From DAOOKJ01 sp035385585 (lineage in GTDB: Bacteria > Patescibacteriota > Minisyncoccia > UBA6257): a stretch of 9,490 bases of DNA. Location: contig DAOOKJ010000014.1 of assembly GCA_035385585.1 (NCBI GenBank), forward strand, positions 1 through 9,490, written 5' to 3'. The notes below the pieces were generated by a model. That model saw nothing but the letters and a program-made list of their open reading frames with translations. It searched no databases and was not told the DNA's origin. The number at the start of each line of letters is the position of its first letter. Position 1 is the stretch's first letter. A program made the translations under genes and the position numbers. Shown piece after piece: positions 1-7,373 of this stretch.

Positions 1-151
1 GCTAATCTGTAGGCAAACAAGTCAATTATTTATAAGAGGCTTGTTGGAGTTTTACCAGAGATGGGTATTCTGGCTTTGGCTGGAATATACCTCTTTAAAA
101 CTCCGGATCTCCCTCAATAGGGAGGATTGCCTATAGATTAGCGGGTTTTTT
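1..151 (+). ncRNA. Structured stand-alone RNA, possibly 6S-like
   Basis: Seen: bases 1-16 pair with 127-142 over 16 bp with one wobble (G9-U134). Inside lie three hairpins: 17-21/40-44 (ACAAG/CTTGT); a long imperfect arm whose base is 46-54/96-104 (9 bp), continuing through 57-60/91-94 and 65-70/83-88; and a tight hairpin 109-114/119-124 with a CAAT loop. The closing stem is followed by GGG and six Ts (146-151), like an intrinsic terminator. The wobbles G9-U134 and G65-U88 pair only in the + strand RNA, which sets the strand. No + strand gene follows for 3 kb, so a cis-acting riboswitch is unlikely. Inference: a long closing stem, a more open centre and a small hairpin on its 3' side resemble the 6S RNA layout, but I cannot confirm 6S sequence signatures. 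The 5' end may lie a few bases outside the window, where Cs could pair with 143-145. Confidence 0.7.
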
Positions 152-195
152 GATATTTTTGCTATTTATATCAGGGTATCTGGAATAAGTTCAGA

Positions 196-238
196 GATTC
201 TTCGCCTTTCTTTGCGAAAAATGAGGGATCAGAATGAC
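196..238. repeat. Degenerate intergenic repeat-like element
   Basis: Seen: GATTCTTCGC (196-205) and TCAGAATGAC (229-238) flank a variable middle. TTCGC (201-205) pairs with GCGAA (214-218) to form a small hairpin. From memory, the two flanks match the halves of a dispersed intergenic repeat (GATTCTTCGCTTCGCTCAGAATGAC type) seen in many bacterial genomes, here with roughly 20 extra bases in the middle. Only one copy lies in this window, so repeat status is inferred. Confidence 0.4.
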
Positions 239-241
239 AAA

Positions 242-255
242 ATGACAAAAGTCAT
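242..255 (-). terminator. Weak terminator-like hairpin after the ATPase gene
   Basis: On the - strand, starting 5 bases after the stop codon at 261-263, ATGAC and GTCAT (255-251 and 246-242) form a 5-bp stem with a TTTT loop, followed by TTTG. The stem is short and AT-rich, so it is at best a weak terminator for the tandem ATPase gene. The AATGACAA motif is doubled here (233-240 and 241-248), so the hairpin could also be a by-product of repetition. Confidence 0.3.
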
Positions 256-260
256 ATATT

Positions 261-3164
261 TTAAATGCCCAAAACTCTTTTGATTTCTTCAAAAGAAGTA
301 ATTCCCATTAAGATTTTAATAGTGGCATCATCAATTAATTTTGCAAAATCAACTTTTGTTATTTCCTGTTCCTTTTCTGGCATAATTATTTCAAAAATTC
401 CAGTCAAACCATAATAACCGGTAAAACTGCATTTCGGACAGCCAATAGCTTTATAAATTTTTCCTTTAGAAGATAGTTCTTTGTATTGGGGATAATAATT
501 TAAAGCCGATTTTATTAAAAGTTTCATTTCTTGGGGAATGTTTGTCTCTTTTTTACAATGAGGACAAAGTTTTCTTATTAATCTTTGGGCAATAATAGCG
601 TTAATAGCGGCTCCTAATTCTTTTGAAGGTATTCCCAAACTTTCAAGCCGCGGAAAAACCCCTAAAGCATCGTTGGTATGGATTGTTGACAAAACTAAAT
701 GTCCGGTCATTGCTGATTGCCAGACTAATTGAGCAGTTTCTTCATCCCTTATTTCACCAATTAGAAAGATATTGGGATTTTGTCGTAAGAGACTTCTGAG
801 AGCCTTTGAAAAAGTATAGCCTTTTTCTTCGTCAACCTGAGTCTGAACAATATTTTCTAAACGATATTCAATTGGGTCTTCAACCGTAATAATTTTTACT
901 CCTGGTTGAGTCAATTTTTTCAAGATAGCGAACAGAGTGGTGGTTTTTCCCGAAGAGGTTGGTCCGGCAGCCAAAATCAATCCTATTTTTTTATCTAAAA
1001 GTTTTTCTATTTTTTCTTTATCCGGGTCAAGAAAACCAAGGTTTTCTATGTCTGGCACCTTTATTTCCCCGCCCAAAAGTCTTAAAGTAGCAATTTCTCC
1101 GTAGCCAGAGGGGATAATTGATAATCTAATATCAAAAGTGTCTTTTGGTAAAATAACTCTAAATCTACCTTCCTGAACTTGCTGGGTAATTTCCGTTTGA
1201 ATTCCAGCAATTGTTTTGATTTCATTGATAAAAGCAGGATATTCCTTTAGGTCAAATTTAAACATTTCATTTAAAACTCCGTCAATCCTTTGTCTTACTT
1301 TAAAACTTTCTTCTTCCGGCTCAAAATGGACATCAGTTGCTCGCGATTTAAAAGCGATAGCTAAAATATAGCCGATTTGTTTTTCTTTTGATAGGTTTTT
1401 TATCAAATTTAGAATTGACTCATTTTTCTTTAAACAGTTTTCAATTTGCGCCTCTTCCTCTTGATTGATTTTTATTCCTCTCACCAATGTTTCCGAAAAT
1501 ATTTCTTTATATAACATTTTAATATAATCAATATCACCAGCCACTCTTTTTAATTCCTCAAGTGAAGTAATTCCTTCAATGACCTTTAATAGACCATCAT
1601 GAAATAAAGGCACCATTCCTTCATCAATTGCAGTTTTTCGAATTTCATCTTGGGTTGCACCTGTATTAATCCTTGAAATGATTCTTGAAGTAATTGGCAA
1701 AAATTCAAAAAAACCGATTTGACCTTTGTAACCAAGAAAATGGCAATGCTCGCAACCTTTGGCTTTATAAAGAAAGGGGATATCTTTGGGAATTCTAACT
1801 CCGCTTTTTGGAGACAATATACTAAAAGCTTCAATTAGAGTTTCTTTTTCTTCAGGAGAAAGGATATATTTTTCTTTACAGTATGGACATAATCTTCTTG
1901 CTAGTCTTTGAGCAACAATTAATTTTAAAGAATCGGCTAAAAGTTTTGGGTCAACCCCTAATTCTTTTAATCTTGGAATTGTGCCGGCTGCCTCGTTGGT
2001 GTGCAAAGTAGTAAATACTAAATGACCGGTTAAGGAAGCCTGAATCGCAATTTCTGCAGTTTCTTTGTCGCGTGTTTCTCCAATTAGAATTACATCAGGA
2101 TCCTGCCGCATTATTGATTTTAATCCAGTGGCAAAATCGTAATTTTTTGTAACTTGAGTTTGGTTGATTCCTTCAAGTTTATATTCAATCGGGTCTTCAA
2201 TTGTGATGATTTTAATTCCGGGGGAGTATTTTCTTTTAAGGAGAGCATATAAAGTAGTGGTTTTACCAGAGCCGGTTGGACCAGTTAAGATAATCAGACC
2301 GTTTGGGGAAGAAAGATAAGTGGAAAAAATCTCTACTCCTTTACTGCTTAAACCCAAATCTGCCAAACCAAAAGATGTTTTTAATGGATTTAGAATTCTA
2401 AAAACGAAAAATTCACCATTTGGAGAAGGTAAAGTAGAAGCCCGGACATCAAATAAATTGTTATTATTTTGGATAGAAAAACGGCCGTTTTGAGCAATAT
2501 TTTCCAAATTTATTTTAATGCCGGAAATAAGTTTTAAGCGGAGGGCAAGTTTTTGGTACTTTTCTTTATCAATTTCTGCTACTTCATATAAAACTCCATC
2601 GACTCGAAATCTGATTAAAGCGCTTTTCTCTCGCGGTTCAATATGAACATCGGAAGCATCGGCAGAGATTGCCGATTTAAAAATAGTCGCTGTTAATAGC
2701 GTAACATCTTCCTTTTTAATATTCAGAAGTTCTTCGTGAAGATTTTGGAATTCAACTAATTTATTCTGGGAAACATTAATAAATTGTTTGATTTGTTCCA
2801 AGGGAGTTTTGACGAAACGGTAAAAACTAAAAGCCCAATCAAAACTTTCTTTAGTGACAACATAAACTATTACCTCATAACCTTTCTGTTTTAAATCCTC
2901 AATAAGTTGAATCACCTTAAAGGAAGACGGATCAAGGACTGCTAATTTTATTTTTTTTCCAATTTTACTAAAAACTAAAGCTCCTGCTTCTTCAGCGGTT
3001 TTTTGGTCTATTATTTCTAAAGCGCTAGTTTCAATAGCGGTTCTTTTTAAATTAGCATATAAAAGATTATTTTTTGCTGCTAATTGTTGAGCTATTCTTT
3101 CTTTTGATTCTTGCCAGAGAGTTTTTATTTGCTCCTCTCTTTTTTTTGTTAAATCATTTTCCAT
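261..3164 (-). CDS. pilB: Tandem double PilB/GspE-type pilus assembly ATPase (967 aa)
   Basis: Cytoplasmic secretion-superfamily ATPase of the kind that drives type IV pilus extension or type II secretion. Two complete modules are visible in one chain. Module 1: a T2SSE/MshEN-like N-domain (about residues 50-115), the N2 motif SDVHIEP (171-177), Walker A GPTGSGKT (295-302), Asp box IEDPIEY (322-328), Walker B-type LIGETRD (360-366), His box TGHLVFTTLHT (379-389), and a zinc tetracysteine C426/C429/C471/C474. Module 2 lacks the N-domain but repeats everything else: TDVHFEP (610-616), GPTSSGKT (734-741), VEDPIEY (760-766), LIGEIRD (801-807), TGHLVLSTIHT (820-830), C867/C870/C909/C912. The tetracysteine and N2 motifs mark both as PilB/GspE rather than PilT. 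Usual family length is about 550-600 aa, so this is a duplication-fusion. All key residues remain in both; module 2 has NPN where module 1 has DPD before Walker B. The start follows an extended -10 promoter with a leader of about 8 nt. No pilin, pilC or pilM gene is nearby. Confidence 0.93.
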   Translation of the reverse strand: MENDLTKKREEQIKTLWQESKERIAQQLAAKNNLLYANLKRTAIETSALEIIDQKTAEEAGALVFSKIGKKIKLAVLDPSSFKVIQLIEDLKQKGYEVIVYVVTKESFDWAFSFYRFVKTPLEQIKQFINVSQNKLVEFQNLHEELLNIKKEDVTLLTATIFKSAISADASDVHIEPREKSALIRFRVDGVLYEVAEIDKEKYQKLALRLKLISGIKINLENIAQNGRFSIQNNNNLFDVRASTLPSPNGEFFVFRILNPLKTSFGLADLGLSSKGVEIFSTYLSSPNGLIILTGPTGSGKTTTLYALLKRKYSPGIKIITIEDPIEYKLEGINQTQVTKNYDFATGLKSIMRQDPDVILIGETRDKETAEIAIQASLTGHLVFTTLHTNEAAGTIPRLKELGVDPKLLADSLKLIVAQRLARRLCPYCKEKYILSPEEKETLIEAFSILSPKSGVRIPKDIPFLYKAKGCEHCHFLGYKGQIGFFEFLPITSRIISRINTGATQDEIRKTAIDEGMVPLFHDGLLKVIEGITSLEELKRVAGDIDYIKMLYKEIFSETLVRGIKINQEEEAQIENCLKKNESILNLIKNLSKEKQIGYILAIAFKSRATDVHFEPEEESFKVRQRIDGVLNEMFKFDLKEYPAFINEIKTIAGIQTEITQQVQEGRFRVILPKDTFDIRLSIIPSGYGEIATLRLLGGEIKVPDIENLGFLDPDKEKIEKLLDKKIGLILAAGPTSSGKTTTLFAILKKLTQPGVKIITVEDPIEYRLENIVQTQVDEEKGYTFSKALRSLLRQNPNIFLIGEIRDEETAQLVWQSAMTGHLVLSTIHTNDALGVFPRLESLGIPSKELGAAINAIIAQRLIRKLCPHCKKETNIPQEMKLLIKSALNYYPQYKELSSKGKIYKAIGCPKCSFTGYYGLTGIFEIIMPEKEQEITKVDFAKLIDDATIKILMGITSFEEIKRVLGI

Positions 3165-3178
3165 ATCGTTTCTACTAT

Positions 3179-3207
3179 ATTATAACATATAACTAACGAA
3201 TTATGAA
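3179..3207 (-). promoter_or_regulatory. Extended -10 promoter of the tandem ATPase gene
   Basis: On the - strand, TG-T-TATAAT (3187-3179) is a perfect extended -10 element, with TTCATA (3207-3202; 4 of 6 to the -35 consensus) 17 bases upstream. Transcription would start near 3172, only about 8 nt before the ATG at 3164, leaving no room for a Shine-Dalgarno. It is divergent from the tsaE promoter, with about 31 bp between the two -10 boxes. Confidence 0.65.
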
Positions 3208-3216
3208 TAATTTAGG

Positions 3217-3244
3217 TTGTTAGCTAAATGCTTTATGCTATAAT
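3217..3244 (+). promoter_or_regulatory. Extended -10 promoter of the tsaE-polA cluster
   Basis: TG-C-TATAAT (3236-3244) is a perfect extended -10. TTGTTA (3217-3222; 4 of 6) lies 16 bases upstream as the -35. The predicted start point is about 3251, one base before the ATG at 3252, so the transcript would be leaderless. This supports the start at 3252 over the in-frame ATG at 3228, which lies upstream of the -10 box. Confidence 0.65.
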
Positions 3245-3251
3245 AAGGAAA

Positions 3252-3707
3252 ATGAAAAAGGAAATTTTAAGCAAGAGTCCAAGGCAAACCGAGGCAATCG
3301 CTTCTCATTTTATCAAAGAGATTTTAAAAGAGCCTCCTTTTAAAAAAGGGGCCCTGGTTTTTTCTTTAGAGGGAGAATTAGGAGCAGGAAAAACTCAATT
3401 TTTGAAGGGGGCAGGGAAAGCGCTTAAAATCAAAGAAAAAATTAACAGTCCAACATTTATAATTATGAAAAGATATGTTTTAAAAAGAAGAGATTTTAAA
3501 TATCTTTGGCATTTAGATTTATACCGTTTGAAGAAAATAAAAGAAATCACATCTCTTGGGTTCAAGGATTTATTAAAAGATAAAGAAAATTTAATTTTTA
3601 TTGAGTGGGGTAATAAAATTAAAAAAATTCTTCCCAAAAACTACATTAGAGTCAGAATTAAAATTAAAGGAGAAAAAGAAAGATTGTTCGAGGTCGCTTA
3701 TGTTTAA
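3252..3707 (+). CDS. tsaE: tRNA threonylcarbamoyladenosine biosynthesis ATPase TsaE
   Basis: P-loop ATPase that works with TsaB and TsaD in the cytoplasm to make t6A at position 37 of ANN-decoding tRNAs. Numbered from the ATG at 3252 (151 aa, normal for the family), it shows Walker A GELGAGKT (41-48), the SPT switch motif (66-68), HLDLYRL (87-93), the GF-DLL segment (103-108) and IEW (117-119), all in the usual TsaE order. An in-frame ATG at 3228 would add eight residues (MLYAIIRK), but those codons overlap the -10 promoter, so they are probably untranslated. AAGGA sits only about 2 bases before the ATG, too close for an ordinary ribosome binding site. The gene is first in the cluster and ends 6 bp before polA, suggesting co-transcription and possibly coupled translation. 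TsaB and TsaD partners are not in the window. Confidence 0.92.
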   Translation: MKKEILSKSPRQTEAIASHFIKEILKEPPFKKGALVFSLEGELGAGKTQFLKGAGKALKIKEKINSPTFIIMKRYVLKRRDFKYLWHLDLYRLKKIKEITSLGFKDLLKDKENLIFIEWGNKIKKILPKNYIRVRIKIKGEKERLFEVAYV

Positions 3708-3713
3708 AAATTT

Positions 3714-6223
3714 ATGAAAAAATTAATCATAATAGACGGTCATGCCATTTTGCATCGTTCATATCACGCTCTTCCTCCTTTAATTTCGCCTCAGGGTGTT
3801 TTAGTTAACGGCGTTTATGGTTTTTTGCTGGTGTTTTTCAAAATAATTAAAGAACTAAAGCCCGATTACTTGGTGGCAACTTTTGATTTAAAAGGTCCGA
3901 CTTTTAGGCATTTAGAATATAAAGAATACAAAGCAAAAAGAGTTAAAGTACCAGAGAATTTTTATAGTCAACTTGAAATTGTTAAAAGATTTTTAAATGC
4001 TTTTGGAGTTCTAATTTTGGAAAAAGAAGGATATGAAGCAGACGATATTATTGCTACGATTGTAGAAAGGTTTAAAGACGAAGAAATAGAAATCGTTATT
4101 TTAACTGGCGATTTAGATACCTTGCAGTTAGTCAACGATAAAGTTTCAGTTTATACTTTTAGAAAGGGTTTTGAAGATAAAATCATTTATACTCCTTTTA
4201 AAATCAAACAGAGATATAACTTAGAACCAAAAGAACTTATTGATTTTAAAGCCTTAAAAGGAGATCCATCTGACAATATTTCGGGAGTGCCGAAAATTGG
4301 CGAGAAAACTGCTAAAACTTTGATAGAAAAATATAAAAGTTTGGATAACCTTTATAAATTACTAGAGGAAGATAAAGTTAAAGATTTGCCTTCCGGTCTC
4401 ATCTTAAACCTTAAGGAACATAAAAAAGAGGCTTATTTGAGTCGCCAGTTGGTTGTTTTAGATAGTAAAGTGCCAATAGAATTTAGTTTAAATGAAATGA
4501 AATTTAGGGAACCGGAAAAAGAAAAAATAATTCCCCTTTTAGAGGAATTCGGTTTTAAAAGTTTGATTCCCAAAATTTTTCCTCTAACTGCTCAAATCAA
4601 ATCAAAGAAAAAAGAGTTCACTTTTAGAACCTGCGAGACAGAAGAAGAAAAAAGCCGCCTAAAAGAAAAAATTTTCCAGGAAAAAGAAATCGGCTTACTC
4701 TTGGAATTTACCGGGGAAAAGGTTTTTGAAAGAGAAATTTTTGGTTTGGCCATTGTTTTTAGGGATAAGAATGTTTTCTATCTTAAAAAAAATTCTTTCT
4801 CAGATTTTTTTGAAGGAGTTTATTTTAAAGACAAAATTATAATTACTCATGAGGCTAAAGTTTTATATCAGGAAATGCCCTGTTTTTCCACTTGTCTTCT
4901 TGATGATTTAAAAATTAAAGCCTGGTTATTAGATCCGACTAAAAAAGATTACAGCTTTGAAAAAATTGCTTCTTATTTGTTAAAGGAAGAAATGAAAAAT
5001 GATTTTTTGGAAAAAGTTTCCGTTTTATTTGACTTAGAAGACATTTTAGACAATAGATTAGCGATTTTAGAATTAAGAAATGTTTACGAAACCATTGAAA
5101 AACCTCTAATTCCCATTTTAGCCCAAATGGAGAAAAGAGGCATTCTAATAGATAAAAACAAACTTTTGGAGATAAAGAGCGATTTATTAAAAAAAATCTC
5201 GGATTTAGAAAAAGAAATATTTAGTCAGGCTGGCCAAGTTTTTAACATTAATTCATCTCAGCAACTGGCGAAAATTCTTTTTGAGAAATTAAAAATAGAT
5301 GCTAAAAATTTGCGGAAAACAGCGACTGGTAAAATTTCAACTGATTTAACGGAACTTAAAAAAATAGAGAAGTTGCATCCCATTATTCCAGTGGTAGAAG
5401 AATATCGTGAGTTGCAAAAATTGAAAAATAGTTTTTTTGATTTATTGCCGAATTTTGTTAACGAGAAAACTAAAAGGATTTATACTATTTTTAATCAAAC
5501 AGGAACTTCAACCGGCCGACTTTCCTCGGAAAAGCCAAATCTATTAAATATTCCTTTAAGAAGCCAATGGGGTAAAAAAATTAGAAATTGTTTTATTCCA
5601 GAAAATGGTTATGTTTTTTTATCTTTGGATTATTCCCAAATTGATCTGCGAGTCGCTGCTCATCTATCCAATGATTCTAGTTTAAAAGAGGCTTTTCTCA
5701 AAGATATAGATATTCATCTTTTAACTGCCAGTAAAATTAATAATGTCCCTCTGGAAGAAGTGACTCCTTTAATGCGCCAGCAAGCAAAAATGTTAAATTT
5801 TGGTATTATTTACGGAATGGGGGAGAATGCTTTTGCTCAAGCTGCAGGAATCTCTAAAAAACAGGCGAAAATTTTTAGAGAGGAATATTTTTCTGAATTC
5901 GTTGGCTTAAAACTTTATCTGGATAGATTGGTAAGTGAAGCAAAAAAAAACGGTTTTGTCGAAACAATGTTTAAAAGAAAAAGATTTTTACCCTTGATTG
6001 GTTCATTGGGCAAAGTTGGCAGAGAAGAAGAAAGAATAGCAGTTAATTTCCCAATTCAGGGCTCAGTGAGCGATTTAATAAAGTTAGCAATGATTAAAAT
6101 TGACGGGTTTTTAAAAGAAGAAAAATTAGAAGATAAGGTCTTTCTAATTTGTCAAATTCATGATGAGTTGCTCTTTGAGGTAAAATTTGAGATAATAGAT
6201 GAAGTAAAGGATAAATTAAGGGA
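3714..6223 (+). CDS. polA: DNA polymerase I, C-terminus lost in assembly gap
   Basis: Fills gaps in repair and replaces Okazaki RNA primers. 836 residues are visible. The 5'-nuclease domain (1 to about 285) has D8, D58, the EADD acidic cluster (108-111), GDLD (132-135) and GDPSDN (183-188) with a helix-hairpin-helix after it. The middle 3'-5' exonuclease-like domain (about 300-465) has lost its metal-binding motifs: LLLEF (328-332) stands where DTET is expected and ITHEAKVLY (377-385) where motif II's Asp should be, so proofreading is probably absent. The polymerase domain (about 465 on) is intact in motif A LDYSQIDLR (638-646), motif B with R688, K692, F696, Y700 and G701, and motif C QIHDELL (814-820). 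Roughly 30 C-terminal residues, judged from E. coli Pol I, fall in the run of Ns. It starts 6 bp after tsaE without a Shine-Dalgarno. It is truncated by assembly and there is no sign of a real mutation. Confidence 0.95.
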
Positions 6224-6323
6224 NNNNNNNNNNNNNNNNNNNNNNNNNNNNNNNNNNNNNNNNNNNNNNNNNNNNNNNNNNNNNNNNNNNNNNNNNNNNN
6301 NNNNNNNNNNNNNNNNNNNNNNN
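6224..6323. other. Assembly gap of 100 Ns
   Basis: Exactly 100 unknown bases, the customary placeholder for a scaffold gap of unknown size. By domain accounting it must hide about 90 bp of the polA end plus a stop, and the start of the kinase including the first part of its PAS domain. The true gap is therefore probably longer than 100 bp. The open frame running through it is coincidental. Confidence 0.97.
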
Positions 6324-7367
6324 TATACCCAGAATTTCGAAATTATTTTAATAAACCCTGCTTTAGAAAAACTGACAAATTTAAAAAAAGAAGAATTAGT
6401 CGGAAAAATTGTAGTTCCAGAAATGGCCAGTGATGCAAAATTTTCTTTACTAACCAGAATTATTTTTCCAAGTTTAGCCCCAGTAGTTTTAGAACAACAA
6501 TTGGATAGTTATCCTCAGAGAGTAAAAGTAAAAATCTTTGAGCCTAACGAGCTAACTCTCGAAATTATTACTACAAAAGTAATGGATGAAAAAGGGAAAA
6601 TATACGGTTTTTTGAAAATCATTCATAATTTAACCAGAGAAGAAAATTTAAGAAAGACCCAGTCGGATTTTATTGCCATTGCCGCCCATCAACTGCGAAC
6701 GCCATTGTCGGGATTAAACTGGATTTTGGAGGTTTTATCCCAGGAAGAAACTGGTCCTTTAAATAAAGATCAAAAAGAATTATTAGAAAAAGCAAAAGAG
6801 GCAATAAATGAAGGGATAGATACTGTTGAAGATTTATTAAACACTGTTCAGATTGAAGAAGGAAAATTTGGCTTTCAATTTAGTTTGAATAATTTAGAAG
6901 AGATTATTGAAACAACCTTAATAAAATTTGAGCCACTCGCTAAAAAAAACAATATCAAACTGATTTTTTATCGGTTAAAGCCGCCATTGAATCCAATAGT
7001 AATAGACCCCTTAAGAATCAAGTTAGTATTGGAAATTTTAATTGATAATGCTGTTAAATATAATAATTTAAACGGCGAGGTAAGAGTTAAATTAGAACTT
7101 TTGAAAGATAAGCCTTTTGTAATGGTTTCGATAGAAGATACAGGAATGGGAATTTCAGATGAGGAGAAAGATAAAATCTTTTCTAAATTTTTCCGTTCTC
7201 AGAGAGCAGTTAAAAAAGAAACCATGGGGAGTGGTTTAGGCCTGTATTTGACTAAAAATATCATTGAAAGACACGGAGGTCAAATTTGGTTTAAATCTGA
7301 AGAAAATCGGGGAACAACTTTTTACTTTACCCTTCCTCTTGACCCCGCTTATATTCCACCTCAATAA
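6324..7367 (+). CDS. PAS-HisKA-HATPase sensor histidine kinase, N-terminus missing
   Basis: C-terminal 347 residues of a two-component sensor kinase. Numbering from the first visible residue: the remaining PAS domain (about 1-105) includes INPALEKLTN (10-19) and EELVGK (23-28); the HisKA dimerisation helix has the H-box AAHQLRTPLSG with phospho-accepting H122; the catalytic ATPase domain shows the N-box DNAVKYN (241-247), G1 EDTGMGI (271-277), F-box FSKFF (286-290) and G2 GSGLGL (302-307). All ATP-binding and phosphotransfer motifs are intact, so the kinase should be active. The N-terminus, any membrane segments and the start codon are in the gap, so its signal and location are unknown. No response regulator is present. 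The gene ends 6 bp before mutM and is likely co-transcribed with it, an unexpected partner for repair genes. Confidence 0.9.
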   Translation, partial: YTQNFEIILINPALEKLTNLKKEELVGKIVVPEMASDAKFSLLTRIIFPSLAPVVLEQQLDSYPQRVKVKIFEPNELTLEIITTKVMDEKGKIYGFLKIIHNLTREENLRKTQSDFIAIAAHQLRTPLSGLNWILEVLSQEETGPLNKDQKELLEKAKEAINEGIDTVEDLLNTVQIEEGKFGFQFSLNNLEEIIETTLIKFEPLAKKNNIKLIFYRLKPPLNPIVIDPLRIKLVLEILIDNAVKYNNLNGEVRVKLELLKDKPFVMVSIEDTGMGISDEEKDKIFSKFFRSQRAVKKETMGSGLGLYLTKNIIERHGGQIWFKSEENRGTTFYFTLPLDPAYIPPQ

Positions 7368-7373
7368 AAAGTT

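Noticed and set aside
1..142. A riboswitch (some wording recalls SAM-I or FMN elements)
   Set aside because: No diagnostic core motif is present and no + strand gene follows within 3 kb.
261..1400. Second ATPase module being a PilT-type retraction motor
   Set aside because: It carries the N2 DVHFEP segment and the tetracysteine zinc site, which are PilB/GspE traits that PilT lacks.
1586..1834. Small - strand frame within the ATPase gene
   Set aside because: A shadow in another frame of the well-supported ATPase gene, with no start signal and no recognisable domain. The same applies to the antisense frames at 3395-3637, 7361-7591, 7926-8120 and 8642-8833.
3228..3251. An N-terminal extension MLYAIIRK on TsaE
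   Set aside because: These codons overlap the extended -10 promoter, and TsaE homologues normally start near the ATG at 3252.
3714..7367. A single 1217-aa polymerase-kinase fusion protein
   Set aside because: The frame is open only because of 100 Ns, and both domains are truncated at the gap.
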